A DNA stretch of 32,255 bases from contig JAGALS010000060.1 of NCBI GenBank assembly GCA_017625065.1, forward strand, positions 1 to 32,255. Direction: 5' to 3'. Under the pieces are notes generated by a model, which saw only the letters and a program-made list of their open reading frames with translations, was not told where the DNA came from and did no database searches. Positions 15,977-23,722 of this stretch are shown here, piece after piece. Both the position numbers and the translations under genes were made by a program. The DNA is from Clostridia bacterium. Its GTDB lineage: Bacteria; Bacillota; Clostridia; Oscillospirales; CAG-272. Within the stretch, counting starts at the first letter, position 1. Every line of letters starts with the position of its first letter.

Positions 15977-17134
15977 TTATTCCTTTTCGGGGCATTTCCA
16001 ACGGTAAATGAGCTCCGGCTCCTCAAAGGGGGTCGAGAAAAATCCGTCGTCAAGCGGCTCGCCGTAGCGTTGATGTCGGATCACCGATACCAGCATGCGA
16101 AGGTCCTCGGGCTTGTGGCAATGCTCGCCGTGTCTGAAGTACCAGAACAGGTTTTCCTCCTTGCCGTAAAGCCGATAGACCCCCTTTACAGCCTGCGTTG
16201 TCATCCACGAGCCGATTGGGTTTGTCCAGATGTCGCTTGCCGCCTCGGCGACAAGGAGCGTGCGGGGGGCGACCATTGCCTTGGTGAAGTGCGCGTCGAA
16301 GGGAAGCTCCGCCTCGCGCCCTGCATAGTCACCAAGCTCGGGACCAAACCAGAAGGGGAAATTCTTGTGAATGTCGGCAAGCGTTTCGCTTCTGAATTCT
16401 TTTCCGTTCTCCTTGATCGCCTTCATGTGGATGCGATAGCAGCTGCACGAGCCCGCATTTGTTTCGTTGGGGGCAACGATCCTTGCTCTTTGGTCAAGAA
16501 CACCTGCCAGCATCGCCGTTTTACCGCCACGCGAGTGACCCGTAAAGGCGATCCAATCCATGGCAAAAAGGTCCAACTGCTCCAACGCGTCAACGCAACG
16601 CGAAAATCCCCACGCCCAAGCGCCGAGCGCACCGAAGGTGCGGTCGGGATAGCAGTCGTAAAGCGGGGAGTGCCTGCCCGCATCCTTGATATCGGGCGCA
16701 AGCTCGGTGCGGTTGAACAGCACAAGACCAATGCCCGCATCAAGCGCGACCTTTCTGAATTTCTCATCAAACGCATAATCCCAGCAAAGGTCGCCATCCA
16801 CGATCACGGGTGTCTTTCCCTCTGCTTTGGGTTGATACACGCGCATTGTGAAGGATACGGGATGATCGTGCCTGCCTGTTACGATGCGATAGCACAGTAG
16901 CCGCCCCCAATCCTTGCGGCTGTTATTCAGCAGCTCCACCTTCAAAAACTCGGGGGCAGGGGGCATCGTGCCGTACTGAAGCTCAACGACGCTTTTGTAA
17001 AGCTCCTTTTTGTGCTCGTCAAATCCTTTGGCGCTCGCCACTCTTGTGCCGTCTGCTCGAAGGAAAGGATCGGGCAGCTCGCCCAGCACCTTGTAATCGG
17101 TTATTTTGATGATCTTTTCTTTGAAATTTGCCAT
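15977..17134 (-). CDS. CE15-like alpha/beta hydrolase (possible glucuronoyl or other carbohydrate esterase)
   Basis: A 385-residue alpha/beta hydrolase. The segment GFSRCVDALE, then FTGHSRGGKTAMLAG (nucleophile Ser201 in G-H-S-R-G-G-K) and APNETNAGSCSCYR closely follows the pattern of bacterial CE15 glucuronoyl esterases, which carry G-x-S-R-x-G-K. A HGEHCHKPED segment supplies the likely catalytic His338, 137 residues after the serine, similar to the family spacing. The acid may be E224 or a later Asp. CE15 enzymes cleave ester bonds between glucuronic acid and lignin alcohols, and no signal peptide is present here, so this exact role is doubtful; deacylation of an imported sugar is an alternative. 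ATG 17134 follows AGGGAGA, whereas the in-frame GTG 17140 would be too close to it. Confidence 0.78.
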   Translation of the reverse strand: MANFKEKIIKITDYKVLGELPDPFLRADGTRVASAKGFDEHKKELYKSVVELQYGTMPPAPEFLKVELLNNSRKDWGRLLCYRIVTGRHDHPVSFTMRVYQPKAEGKTPVIVDGDLCWDYAFDEKFRKVALDAGIGLVLFNRTELAPDIKDAGRHSPLYDCYPDRTFGALGAWAWGFSRCVDALEQLDLFAMDWIAFTGHSRGGKTAMLAGVLDQRARIVAPNETNAGSCSCYRIHMKAIKENGKEFRSETLADIHKNFPFWFGPELGDYAGREAELPFDAHFTKAMVAPRTLLVAEAASDIWTNPIGSWMTTQAVKGVYRLYGKEENLFWYFRHGEHCHKPEDLRMLVSVIRHQRYGEPLDDGFFSTPFEEPELIYRWKCPEKE

Positions 17135-17150
17135 TTTCACTCTCCCTACA

Positions 17151-17924
17151 TCAGTTCTTTGTAACAGATGTCCACAGCTCGTAAAATTCTTTTACAGCGC
17201 TTTCAAAATCAGGATGGAAGCTACCCTCAAGGCTCATGCGCTTGCAACGCCTTGCGTTTTGCAGCGCCGTCCAAAACTCGATCAGATCGGCTGCGTCCTC
17301 TTTTGCGGGAATGCGGCGGTCGTCGTTGCGTCTTGCGATGTGCGCGTGCAGAATATGCTCGCTGTATGTCGTGATATCCGCCAAGTCCTCACCGTTCTTG
17401 TAAGCATGGAACAGATCCACGATGCAGCCAACGTCGTTCCTGCCGATCGCCTCGCAGATCTCGGCGGCTTCGGCAAGGGTATTGGCAAGGTTGGTCTCCT
17501 TGCGATTCAACGGCTCAATGGCAACCTTGATCCCGTGGGCGGATGCCACGTCGGCGATGGTGCACAGCGCGCGCTTGAAATTATCCTTTGCCGCGTTGAC
17601 ATCGAACCCTTCTGGGAACCTTCTCGCCCCGCCACTGCCGACTACAAGGATCTCACAGCCAAGGCGCTCTGCTCTTGGCAGAGCTATTTTGCAATATGCC
17701 TTGATGGCGTCAAGATCAACGTCGTGGGATAAATGAAGATCGGACGGGCAAAAGCAGCTGAAGACCTCCGCACGCAGCTGCGTGCGGGTTACTGCATCAT
17801 GGGCGGCGTCAAGCTCCTCGTCGCTCCATTTTGCCGTTGAAGTCAGGTTGAATTCCGCATAATCGTATCCCAGCGATTTGATAAAATCCAACCGAGTCGG
17901 CTTTGCGCATACGCCTATTTTCAT
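17151..17924 (-). CDS. Sugar phosphate isomerase/epimerase-like TIM barrel protein
   Basis: A 257-residue protein of the xylose isomerase-like TIM barrel superfamily (AP_endonuc_2 type). The expected metal ligands are present: E137 (VAIEPLNR), D170 (IVDLFHA), H195 (HAHIAR) and E233 (SLEGSF). These enzymes interconvert ketoses or act on inositols and keto-sugars through a divalent metal. Which sugar is used cannot be told. ATG 17924 follows CGGAGGAAC; an upstream in-frame start at 17969 lacks a ribosome binding site. It is the first gene of the minus-strand operon leading into the esterase-like and MBL-fold genes, with only 16 nt to the next start, so it probably acts on the same sugar pathway. 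Confidence 0.85.
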   Translation of the reverse strand: MKIGVCAKPTRLDFIKSLGYDYAEFNLTSTAKWSDEELDAAHDAVTRTQLRAEVFSCFCPSDLHLSHDVDLDAIKAYCKIALPRAERLGCEILVVGSGGARRFPEGFDVNAAKDNFKRALCTIADVASAHGIKVAIEPLNRKETNLANTLAEAAEICEAIGRNDVGCIVDLFHAYKNGEDLADITTYSEHILHAHIARRNDDRRIPAKEDAADLIEFWTALQNARRCKRMSLEGSFHPDFESAVKEFYELWTSVTKN

Positions 17925-17997
17925 GTGAAGTTCCTCCGTTTTGGACAAAAATGATAAAAAGCAACACAAGAGAGAAGCGATTGCTTTCTATGCTTAC

Positions 17998-18056
17998 ATT
18001 ATACAATACTTTTGCAGAAAACTTCTTGCAAATATTGCGATTTATATTGCAAATAT
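17998..18056 (-). promoter_or_regulatory. Probable promoter and operator of the epimerase-esterase-MBL operon
   Basis: Read on the minus strand, GTATAAT (18004-17998) is a good -10 box, but no TTGACA-like -35 lies 16-18 nt upstream. Instead two identical 10-mers, TTGCAAATAT on the plus strand (18026-18035 and 18047-18056), lie 21 bp apart, two helical turns. A further TTGCA half site is at about 18012-18016. This suggests a promoter that depends on, or is blocked by, a DNA-binding regulator. The 255-nt gap 17925-18179 holds this site, an AT-rich leader and the terminator below. Confidence 0.6.
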
Positions 18057-18109
18057 CTTCAACTTTATCGCGCGTGCGTTACAAAATCACAATTTATATC
18101 CCACAAGGT

Positions 18110-18148
18110 AAAAACAAGAGGGTGCATCCATACCGTCGGATCGCACCC
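18110..18148 (-). terminator. Terminator of the URO-D-like gene (minus strand)
   Basis: On the minus strand, GGGTGCGATCC (18148-18138) pairs with GGATGCACCC (18129-18120) with one bulged base, followed by TCTTGTTTTT. It lies about 30 nt after the URO-D-like stop codon. Confidence 0.8.
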
Positions 18149-18179
18149 CCTTTCATTGTTTTCGCCTGACACGAGAATA

Positions 18180-19412
18180 TTATACTTTGTCGTAATATTG
18201 GTCCAATACGTCGCTGACGGTCTGCGCCCAAACGATCAGGTTTTCGGGCTTGTGTGAGACCGTGCTGATGTCCTTGAGCACAAACTCGCAAGGGCAGCCG
18301 TGCTTGATGCACGCTTTGACTGTGTCCTCGATTTCCTTGCGGATCACTGTGGGATCGGTCTCGATGGCGACGTTTGCAGGGTTTGGCTTTCTCGCGTAAA
18401 CGTAATCGCCCCCGATCTGCTCCGCCGAGGATTCGATATCCGCCCAAGGCGACACACCGATCTTACGCAGATTTTTGATCTCCTTGATGACGTCCATCTT
18501 GTCGTGCAAAGGCTCGCAGCAGCCGTAATAGGTGTAAGCGCAACGCTCGGCAAGGTGCTTGACGTGGTCGATCTCAAATTCCTTGAACATATCGGGTGAC
18601 ACGCTGGTCAGTGCCTGTGCCGTACCTCTGAACCAGGTTGCCTTCAGTCCGTCCTCGGCAAGCCCGGACACCATAGCAGGGGTGCAATGCAGGTTGGGAT
18701 CGGTGGGATCCATGTGTAGCTTTTCCTCATAAAAGTCCATCCACGTCTCGGTGATCTTGCAGAATCTGTCCATCAGCGCGTGCATATATTCGGGACGGTC
18801 ATACAGATCGTACATGATGGGCTCAATGCCGCGGAAGTTTGCGATCTGATCCCAGATGTTTGCATAGATACGGCCGTGACCGCAGATCTTCACGGGCATC
18901 ACGTCGCCAAGCAGCTCGGAAAAATATTCCATATTGTCCGCATCCTTGTCGGGGCGGTGGGTGAGCTCGGGGATCAGGATCTTTTCCAGCATCGATTCAT
19001 CCTCAAGGATGTCCTCATAGCAGTGGGAAACGATGTTGTTGGTCGAGTCGGTGCGGATGATCGCTTCTTTTTTCTCGATACCGATGCCGGTCGAATCCAC
19101 CGCCATTTTGATCCTGTAAAAGGGCTCGAACAACGTATCCGCCTTGAAGTGCTTCCAACGGTAGATGGCACGCCGCAGGAAGGTCTCCAGATTTTGAATG
19201 CGCTTGCCGCTTGTGCAAACGCAGGTCAGCTCATCGTCGATGTTGATCTGATACCACGGAATTTCGTCGATCAGAACGGGCGGACGTACGATCTTAAGGT
19301 CGTTGGTCGCCTTCATACGCTCATTCATGCGCCGCTGCTTGTCGGAAGCTGCCATTTCCATGTATTGCTTTGCAAGATCGCGAATCACCTGTTTTTCCTT
19401 AGTGTCTATCAT
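18180..19412 (-). CDS. Uroporphyrinogen decarboxylase/cobamide methyltransferase-superfamily protein
   Basis: A 410-residue protein with URO-D superfamily features: VPVKICGHGRIYANIWDQ-like core near 172-190, LMDRFCKITETWMDFY (about 213-228), and TYYGCCEPLHDKMDVIKEI followed by LRKIGVSPWADIE (about 294-327). In this superfamily, similar positions in MtaA/MtbA-type methyltransferases bind zinc through Cys and His. Here C298, C299, C373 and C375 are candidates. No corrinoid protein gene is nearby, and true HemE is shorter (about 340-360) and differs in sequence, so haem synthesis is unlikely. ATG 19412 follows AAAGGAG. It has its own promoter and terminator, so it is a single-gene unit. The substrate is unknown. 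Confidence 0.78.
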   Translation of the reverse strand: MIDTKEKQVIRDLAKQYMEMAASDKQRRMNERMKATNDLKIVRPPVLIDEIPWYQINIDDELTCVCTSGKRIQNLETFLRRAIYRWKHFKADTLFEPFYRIKMAVDSTGIGIEKKEAIIRTDSTNNIVSHCYEDILEDESMLEKILIPELTHRPDKDADNMEYFSELLGDVMPVKICGHGRIYANIWDQIANFRGIEPIMYDLYDRPEYMHALMDRFCKITETWMDFYEEKLHMDPTDPNLHCTPAMVSGLAEDGLKATWFRGTAQALTSVSPDMFKEFEIDHVKHLAERCAYTYYGCCEPLHDKMDVIKEIKNLRKIGVSPWADIESSAEQIGGDYVYARKPNPANVAIETDPTVIRKEIEDTVKACIKHGCPCEFVLKDISTVSHKPENLIVWAQTVSDVLDQYYDKV

Positions 19413-19456
19413 GGTGTTTTCTCCTTTCGGGATGCTTTTCCGCATCACTTGTGTTA

Positions 19457-19485
19457 AGTTTAGCATAAAAAGCATCACGTGTAAA
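19457..19485 (-). promoter_or_regulatory. Promoter of the URO-D-like gene with flanking direct repeats
   Basis: On the minus strand, TTTACA (19485-19480), a 17-nt spacer and TAAACT (19462-19457). Two similar 12-mers, GCATCACTTGTG (19442-19453) and GCATCACGTGTA (19472-19483), lie 30 bp apart around the -10 and may be regulator sites. From 19413 to 19783 there is no gene. That gap holds this promoter, an AT-rich stretch with nothing recognisable (about 19490-19600) and the repeat element below. Confidence 0.7.
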
Positions 19486-19601
19486 TAGGGTTTTCATCCT
19501 TTTTTGTGTGTGCTTTGCATGGAAACCCGATAGAGAAGCGTTTAAAAAACCAAATTTAAAGAAGTTTTATAAAGATTAAGGGCTGTACGTGAGAGGAAAA
19601 T

Positions 19602-19741
19602 AAAAAAGGCTCCCTTGTGCAAAGGGAGCTGTCAGCGAAGCTGACTGAGGGATTGTTTGCGTGTGATTTATCGCTTTTTACAATCCCTCCGTCGCGGCTT
19701 ACGCCACGCCACCTCCCCTTACACAGGGGGGAGGCTTTTTT
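19602..19741. repeat. Palindromic intergenic repeat element, complete copy, with outward terminator hairpins
   Basis: An element of about 140 nt bounded by AAAAAAGGCTCC and GGAGGCTTTTTT. It contains a GCTCCCTT/AAGGGAGC hairpin, a GTCAGC-GAA-GCTGAC hairpin, long arms GAGGGATTGT and ACAATCCCTC, and a CCTCCCC/GGGGAGG hairpin. On the minus strand the left hairpin is followed by CTTTTTTATTTT and looks like a working terminator for the aro operon ending at 19784. On the plus strand the right hairpin is followed by CTTTTTT. A partial second copy lies at 32178-32255. It has MITE-like form but no coding capacity, and I saw no clear target-site duplication. Confidence 0.85.
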
Positions 19742-19783
19742 GCAATTTCGCTTTAACGCGACGGCGTCTTTTGTCAATAAAAT

Positions 19784-20215
19784 TTATTCCTCACCCAGCA
19801 CAAGGAAGCGCACCGCACGGCGGTAGCCCTCAAAGCCGAGCCCCATATAGGTCTTTTTGGCGACCAGGGAAACGAAGGAATGGTGTCTGAACGCCTCACG
19901 TTCCATCACGTTGGAAATATGCACCTCGACCGTCGGGATAGCAACTGCGGAAAGCGCGTCAAGGATCGCCACGCTCGTGTGGGTGTAAGCACCGGGATTG
20001 ATGACGATGCCGTCAAATTTCCCATACGCCTCTTGAATTTTATCCACGATCGCGCCCTCGTGATTGGATTGATACAGCTCGCATTCAGCGCCGACCTCAG
20101 CGACCGCCGCTTTGATGAATTCGCAAAGCGCGGCAAAGCTTTGGTCGCCGTAAATGCCGGGCTCACGGATGCCGAGCATATTGAGGTTCGGACCGTTTAT
20201 CACAAGCAATTTCAT
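19784..20215 (-). CDS. aroQ: 3-dehydroquinate dehydratase, type II
   Basis: Converts 3-dehydroquinate to 3-dehydroshikimate, the third step of the shikimate pathway. The 143-residue length and the start MKLLVINGPNLNMLGIREP are diagnostic of the type II enzyme. Y22 in the PGIYG segment is the expected catalytic tyrosine, NPGAYTHTSVAI (about 73-84) is the substrate loop, and VEVHISNVMEREAFRHHS carries the conserved histidine and the Arg/Glu lid. ATG 20215 overlaps the stop of the aroEK gene by 4 nt, so translation is coupled. It is the last gene of the minus-strand aro operon, with a T-tailed hairpin downstream at 19602-19631. Confidence 0.97.
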   Translation of the reverse strand: MKLLVINGPNLNMLGIREPGIYGDQSFAALCEFIKAAVAEVGAECELYQSNHEGAIVDKIQEAYGKFDGIVINPGAYTHTSVAILDALSAVAIPTVEVHISNVMEREAFRHHSFVSLVAKKTYMGLGFEGYRRAVRFLVLGEE

Positions 20216-21453
20216 TGTGTAAGTACCTCCAGGATCTTTGTCATATTTGCCTCGATATCCCGTGAGATGGGGATGATCACATCGGCGGCGGCACGGTAAA
20301 GGGGCAAGCGCTCGGCGTATAGCACGGTGGGCGTTTTCTTTTGCGAAAGGGGTCTGCCGTCGGTGGGCAGGTCGTCGGGCTTGATATCAAGGAACAGCAC
20401 CGTTCCGTTTTGATGCATCAAGGGCAGATTACGTTTCTTTGTGACAGCACCGCCCCCCGTCGCCACTAGAAGCCCGCTTTCCTTGCAAATATCGGCAAGC
20501 ACCGCCGTTTCACGGGCACGGAAGCCCTCCTCACCCTCGCTTGCGAAGATGTCGGGGATGCTTGTGCCTGCGGCCTTCACGATCTCGGCATCGCAGTCCA
20601 CAAATTTGCGCCCAAGGCGCTCGGCGATCAGCTTACCAAGCGTCGATTTGCCGCAGCCGGGCATACCGACAAGCACGATGTTTTCGGTCTCACGCGCGAT
20701 CGACTCGGTGATCCTTTTGACCTCAAGATCGTCGATCGTTGTGTCTAAAAACAGCTCCGCCGCGCGTCTTGCCTGCGACACAAGCATCAAAAGCCCGTTG
20801 CGGTGGGGGATGCCTCTTGCCTCGGCTTCGAGCAAGAGCGCCGTGCGCGCAGGGTTGTAGATCATATCAAAAACCGCTTCAAGCCTTGGAAAAGCATCAA
20901 GCGAAACAGGTGAAACGCCGTTTTTGGGGTACATCCCGACGGGTGTCGCGTTGATCAGAATTTCAGCGTCTGCGTGGCGGTCAAGGTTGCTATAATTGTC
21001 CTCGCCGCTGCGCGAGATCACCACAACGGCGCGCGCGCCCATATCGGCAGCGACTGTGATCGCCGTGCGGGAAGCGCCGCCCGAGCCAAGCACGACCACC
21101 TTTTTACCCTCAAGCGACACGCTCAAGTCCTTTACAAGATCGGAAAAGCCCGCATAGTCGGTGTTGAAGCCCGCAAGAGAGCCGTCTGGGCGGCGCACGA
21201 CGGTATTGACCGCGCCGATGCGCTGCGCCTCGGGCGAGATCTCGGCAAGGTGGGGCATCACGGTCTTTTTATAGGGGATGGTGACGTTCAACGCGTCAAA
21301 TTTTCCGCTTTTCAGGAAATCGCCGACCTCGTTTTCCTCAAGCTCAATGAGATCGTAGCGGTAATCGGCAAGCTCCCTGTGGATACGGGGGGAAAAGCTG
21401 TGCGAAAGCTTTGCGCCGATCAGCCCCGCGCGGATCTTGGTTCCTTCGATCAT
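20212..21453 (-). CDS. aroE-aroK: Bifunctional shikimate dehydrogenase-shikimate kinase fusion
   Basis: Residues 1 to about 250 are AroE: LSHSFSP (shikimate site, S17/S19), NVTIPYK with K62 as the catalytic lysine, FNTDY with D99, and the NADP loop VLGSGGASRT (121-130). Residues about 257-413 are AroK: Walker A GMPGCGKST (263-271), VDCDAE (D286/D288), the GFRARE arginine (R312), GGG at 333-335 and GRPL with R367. All key residues of both enzymes are present, so one chain should catalyse two consecutive-order pathway steps, dehydroshikimate to shikimate to shikimate 3-phosphate. The 413 length equals the sum of two single enzymes with a short linker and no frameshift. ATG 21453 follows GAGGTG, 9 nt after pheA. 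Confidence 0.95.
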   Translation of the reverse strand: MIEGTKIRAGLIGAKLSHSFSPRIHRELADYRYDLIELEENEVGDFLKSGKFDALNVTIPYKKTVMPHLAEISPEAQRIGAVNTVVRRPDGSLAGFNTDYAGFSDLVKDLSVSLEGKKVVVLGSGGASRTAITVAADMGARAVVVISRSGEDNYSNLDRHADAEILINATPVGMYPKNGVSPVSLDAFPRLEAVFDMIYNPARTALLLEAEARGIPHRNGLLMLVSQARRAAELFLDTTIDDLEVKRITESIARETENIVLVGMPGCGKSTLGKLIAERLGRKFVDCDAEIVKAAGTSIPDIFASEGEEGFRARETAVLADICKESGLLVATGGGAVTKKRNLPLMHQNGTVLFLDIKPDDLPTDGRPLSQKKTPTVLYAERLPLYRAAADVIIPISRDIEANMTKILEVLTQ

Positions 21454-21462
21454 CGGCGCACC

Positions 21463-22623
21463 TCACAGCATCTCGCGATAGGTCCCGAGGTAGCGGAACT
21501 TTTCGCTGCTGCTCTCAAGCTCACCAAGCAGACGCAAAAGAGCAGGGGATTCGATGGGGGATTCCAAATCGAAATAAAACAGAAACTCAAAATCGTGTCC
21601 GGGCATCGGACGGGACTCCAGCTTCGTCAGGTTGATGTTCATCGCGTCGATCTGCGTGAGCAGCCTTGAAAGGCTACCGGGCTTGTGCGGCACTGTCAGA
21701 ACGATAGAGGTCTTGTCAGCCCCCGGGTAAATTTCGGGCGTTTTGGAAATACAGATAAAACGGGTATAGTTGTTGCCGTTATCCTGAATGTCCTCCTCCA
21801 GCACCGTAAGACCGTAAATGTTTGCACAGTCCTTGTTGGCGATGGCAGCGTAGCCCTCGCCCGCGTCCTTTACGAATTCAGCCGCCTTTGCCGTATTGGG
21901 GAAGGCAGTCGCCTTCACGCCGTTCATGCCTGCGATATAGCCCGCGCATTGCGACAGCGCCTGCTGATGCGACACGATTTCCTTAATATCCTCTTTTTTG
22001 GTGCCGGGCTTGGCGAGAAGACAGTGATCGACCTTCAAGCGAAGGGCGCGCACAATATAGAAGCGATGGTTGCTCATCAGATCATAGATCTGCGTGACCG
22101 ATCCCGCTGTACTGTTTTCAATGGGCAGAACGCCGTAACGGCACTCGCCGCGGTCAATGGCGGCAAACACGTCGTCAAAGGTCTTGTAAAAGCTGACCTC
22201 GGGGCAGGCAAACAGCTTTTCGGTCGCCTTGAGGGAATACGCGCCCTCCACCCCTTGACAGGCGACCTTGGCGCGTGCGGGGAAGAAGGGGGAGGTTTCC
22301 TTCACGGCAGTGGAGATCTTCTTTTCAAGCTTTGAGGAGGTGTTCAGTCGCTCGTGCTGATATGCCTTTGAGATCGAAAGGATCGAGGCGTAAAGGGTGC
22401 GCGCGTACTCCTCCATTTCGGGGCCCGCCAGCTCCGAGACCTTGCAAAGCAGCGCGCGCTCACGCGCCGCGTCGGTCACCGCCTTGCCGACCGAGCGCTT
22501 ATATTCCGCTACGTCTGCGCAAACGTTCATGCGCTCGCAGAACAGCTTCACCAGCTCGCGGTCGATGCGGTCAATGGCTTCGCGTGACTGTTCCAGAGAG
22601 GGGATGTTTTTTTCGTTGCTCAT
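21463..22623 (-). CDS. pheA: Bifunctional chorismate mutase-prephenate dehydratase (P-protein)
   Basis: Makes phenylpyruvate from chorismate by way of prephenate. The 386-residue protein has an N-terminal AroQ-type helical chorismate mutase (about 8-95, REAIDRIDRELVKLFCERM), a prephenate dehydratase domain (about 115-290, with QGVEGAYS, GVLPIENSTAGSV and NNYTRF, the TRF being the catalytic motif), and a C-terminal ACT domain (about 300-385, VPHKPGSLSRLL and KLESRP) expected to bind phenylalanine for feedback inhibition. ATG 22623 follows GTGAGG; an in-frame GTG at 22635 is less well placed. Eight nt separate it from the aroC stop. Confidence 0.96.
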   Translation of the reverse strand: MSNEKNIPSLEQSREAIDRIDRELVKLFCERMNVCADVAEYKRSVGKAVTDAARERALLCKVSELAGPEMEEYARTLYASILSISKAYQHERLNTSSKLEKKISTAVKETSPFFPARAKVACQGVEGAYSLKATEKLFACPEVSFYKTFDDVFAAIDRGECRYGVLPIENSTAGSVTQIYDLMSNHRFYIVRALRLKVDHCLLAKPGTKKEDIKEIVSHQQALSQCAGYIAGMNGVKATAFPNTAKAAEFVKDAGEGYAAIANKDCANIYGLTVLEEDIQDNGNNYTRFICISKTPEIYPGADKTSIVLTVPHKPGSLSRLLTQIDAMNINLTKLESRPMPGHDFEFLFYFDLESPIESPALLRLLGELESSSEKFRYLGTYREML

Positions 22624-22631
22624 AATTTGCC

Positions 22632-23711
22632 TCACTTATCAAGTAAAAGATCAAGCACCGTAATGGCGGCAGCTGCCTCTACCACGGGTACGGCGCGCAC
22701 GACCACGGTGGGATCGTGACGGCCTGGGACGGAAATGGTGGTGTTTTCCATACGGGAAAGCGAAACGGTGTCCTGCTCCTTCGCAATGGAAGGGGTGGGC
22801 TTGAAGCCGACGCGGAACACAAGGGGCATACCGTTGGTCATACCGCCCAGAATACCGCCGCAGTGGTTGGTCGCGGTGACAACGGATTTGCCGTTGGTGC
22901 GGTAGCTGTCGTTGTTTTCACTGCCAAAGAGCGCGCTTGCGCCAAAGCCCTCGCCAAACTCCACACCCTTTACGGCAGGGATCGAGAAAAGAAGTGCGGA
23001 AAAACGACCTTCAACGCCCGAAAACATATGCTCGCCAAGTCCCGCAGGCAGTCCTGTCACGGCACATTCGATCACGCCGCCAAGCGAATCCTTTTCAGCG
23101 CGCGCGGCGACGATCGCTGCTTGCATCTGCTCACCCGCATTGCTATCCAGCACAGGGAAGGGCAAGGATTTTAAAGCCTCCAGCTCCGTTGCCGACACGT
23201 TAACGGCATCAAAGCGCTTGTCCTTGACGGTATGGATCGACTCGATGTGCGCGCCGATGTGGATGCCGCGCGCCGCAAGATATTGCAGCGCCATGCCGCC
23301 CGCGATGCAAAGGGGGGCGGTCAGTCTGCCCGAAAAGTGTCCGCCGCCGCGCAGATCGACCGTGTTGCCGTACTTGCAAAGTGCGGCGTAATCGGCGTGC
23401 CCGGGGCGAGGGGTGTCGTAAATGAAGGAATAATCCTTGGAATGGGCGTTGGTGTTTCGGATGATGGCGTGCAGCTCCTCACCGTTGGTCGTGTCGTCCG
23501 TCAGCCCCGTGAGAAATTCGGGGGTGTCAGGCTCTTTTCGGGGGGTGGAAAAAGCACCGCCGTTCGGCGCGCGCCGTGCCATAAAGGCTTGCAGCGCCTC
23601 GCGGTTAAGGGCAAAGCCACGGGGGAAGCCCGAAAGGCGCATGCCGATCTCGGCATCGTGTGAGCCGCCGTATATCGAAAGATGCAGATTGTTGCCGTAT
23701 TGATTTGCCAT
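22632..23711 (-). CDS. aroC: Chorismate synthase
   Basis: Converts EPSP to chorismate with reduced FMN as cofactor. The 359-residue protein has GNNLHLSIYGGSHDAEIG at the N-terminus (the conserved His after GGS), a RRAPNGG segment, the diagnostic GRPGHADY-like PRPGHADYAALCKYG and SGRLTAP, NDSYRTNG and a C-terminal PGRHDPTVVVRAVPV with the conserved HD pair. The first motif is of the GGSHD variety seen in some Clostridia rather than the common GESHG. ATG 23711 follows GAAAGGAG; the upstream in-frame start at 23726 has no ribosome binding site. It is placed between aroA and pheA in the operon, the order of the pathway. Confidence 0.96.
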   Translation of the reverse strand: MANQYGNNLHLSIYGGSHDAEIGMRLSGFPRGFALNREALQAFMARRAPNGGAFSTPRKEPDTPEFLTGLTDDTTNGEELHAIIRNTNAHSKDYSFIYDTPRPGHADYAALCKYGNTVDLRGGGHFSGRLTAPLCIAGGMALQYLAARGIHIGAHIESIHTVKDKRFDAVNVSATELEALKSLPFPVLDSNAGEQMQAAIVAARAEKDSLGGVIECAVTGLPAGLGEHMFSGVEGRFSALLFSIPAVKGVEFGEGFGASALFGSENNDSYRTNGKSVVTATNHCGGILGGMTNGMPLVFRVGFKPTPSIAKEQDTVSLSRMENTTISVPGRHDPTVVVRAVPVVEAAAAITVLDLLLDK

Positions 23712-23722
23712 AAAAGCTCCTT

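Noticed and set aside
14793-16007. A 404-residue plus-strand open frame opposite the third MBL gene
   Set aside because: The three minus-strand paralogues are conserved with each other in protein sequence and metal motifs. The plus frames echo this conservation only as shadows.
18180-19412. HemE of haem biosynthesis
   Set aside because: The protein is longer, lacks recognisable HemE signature stretches, and stands alone without other haem genes. A URO-D superfamily enzyme of another role fits better.
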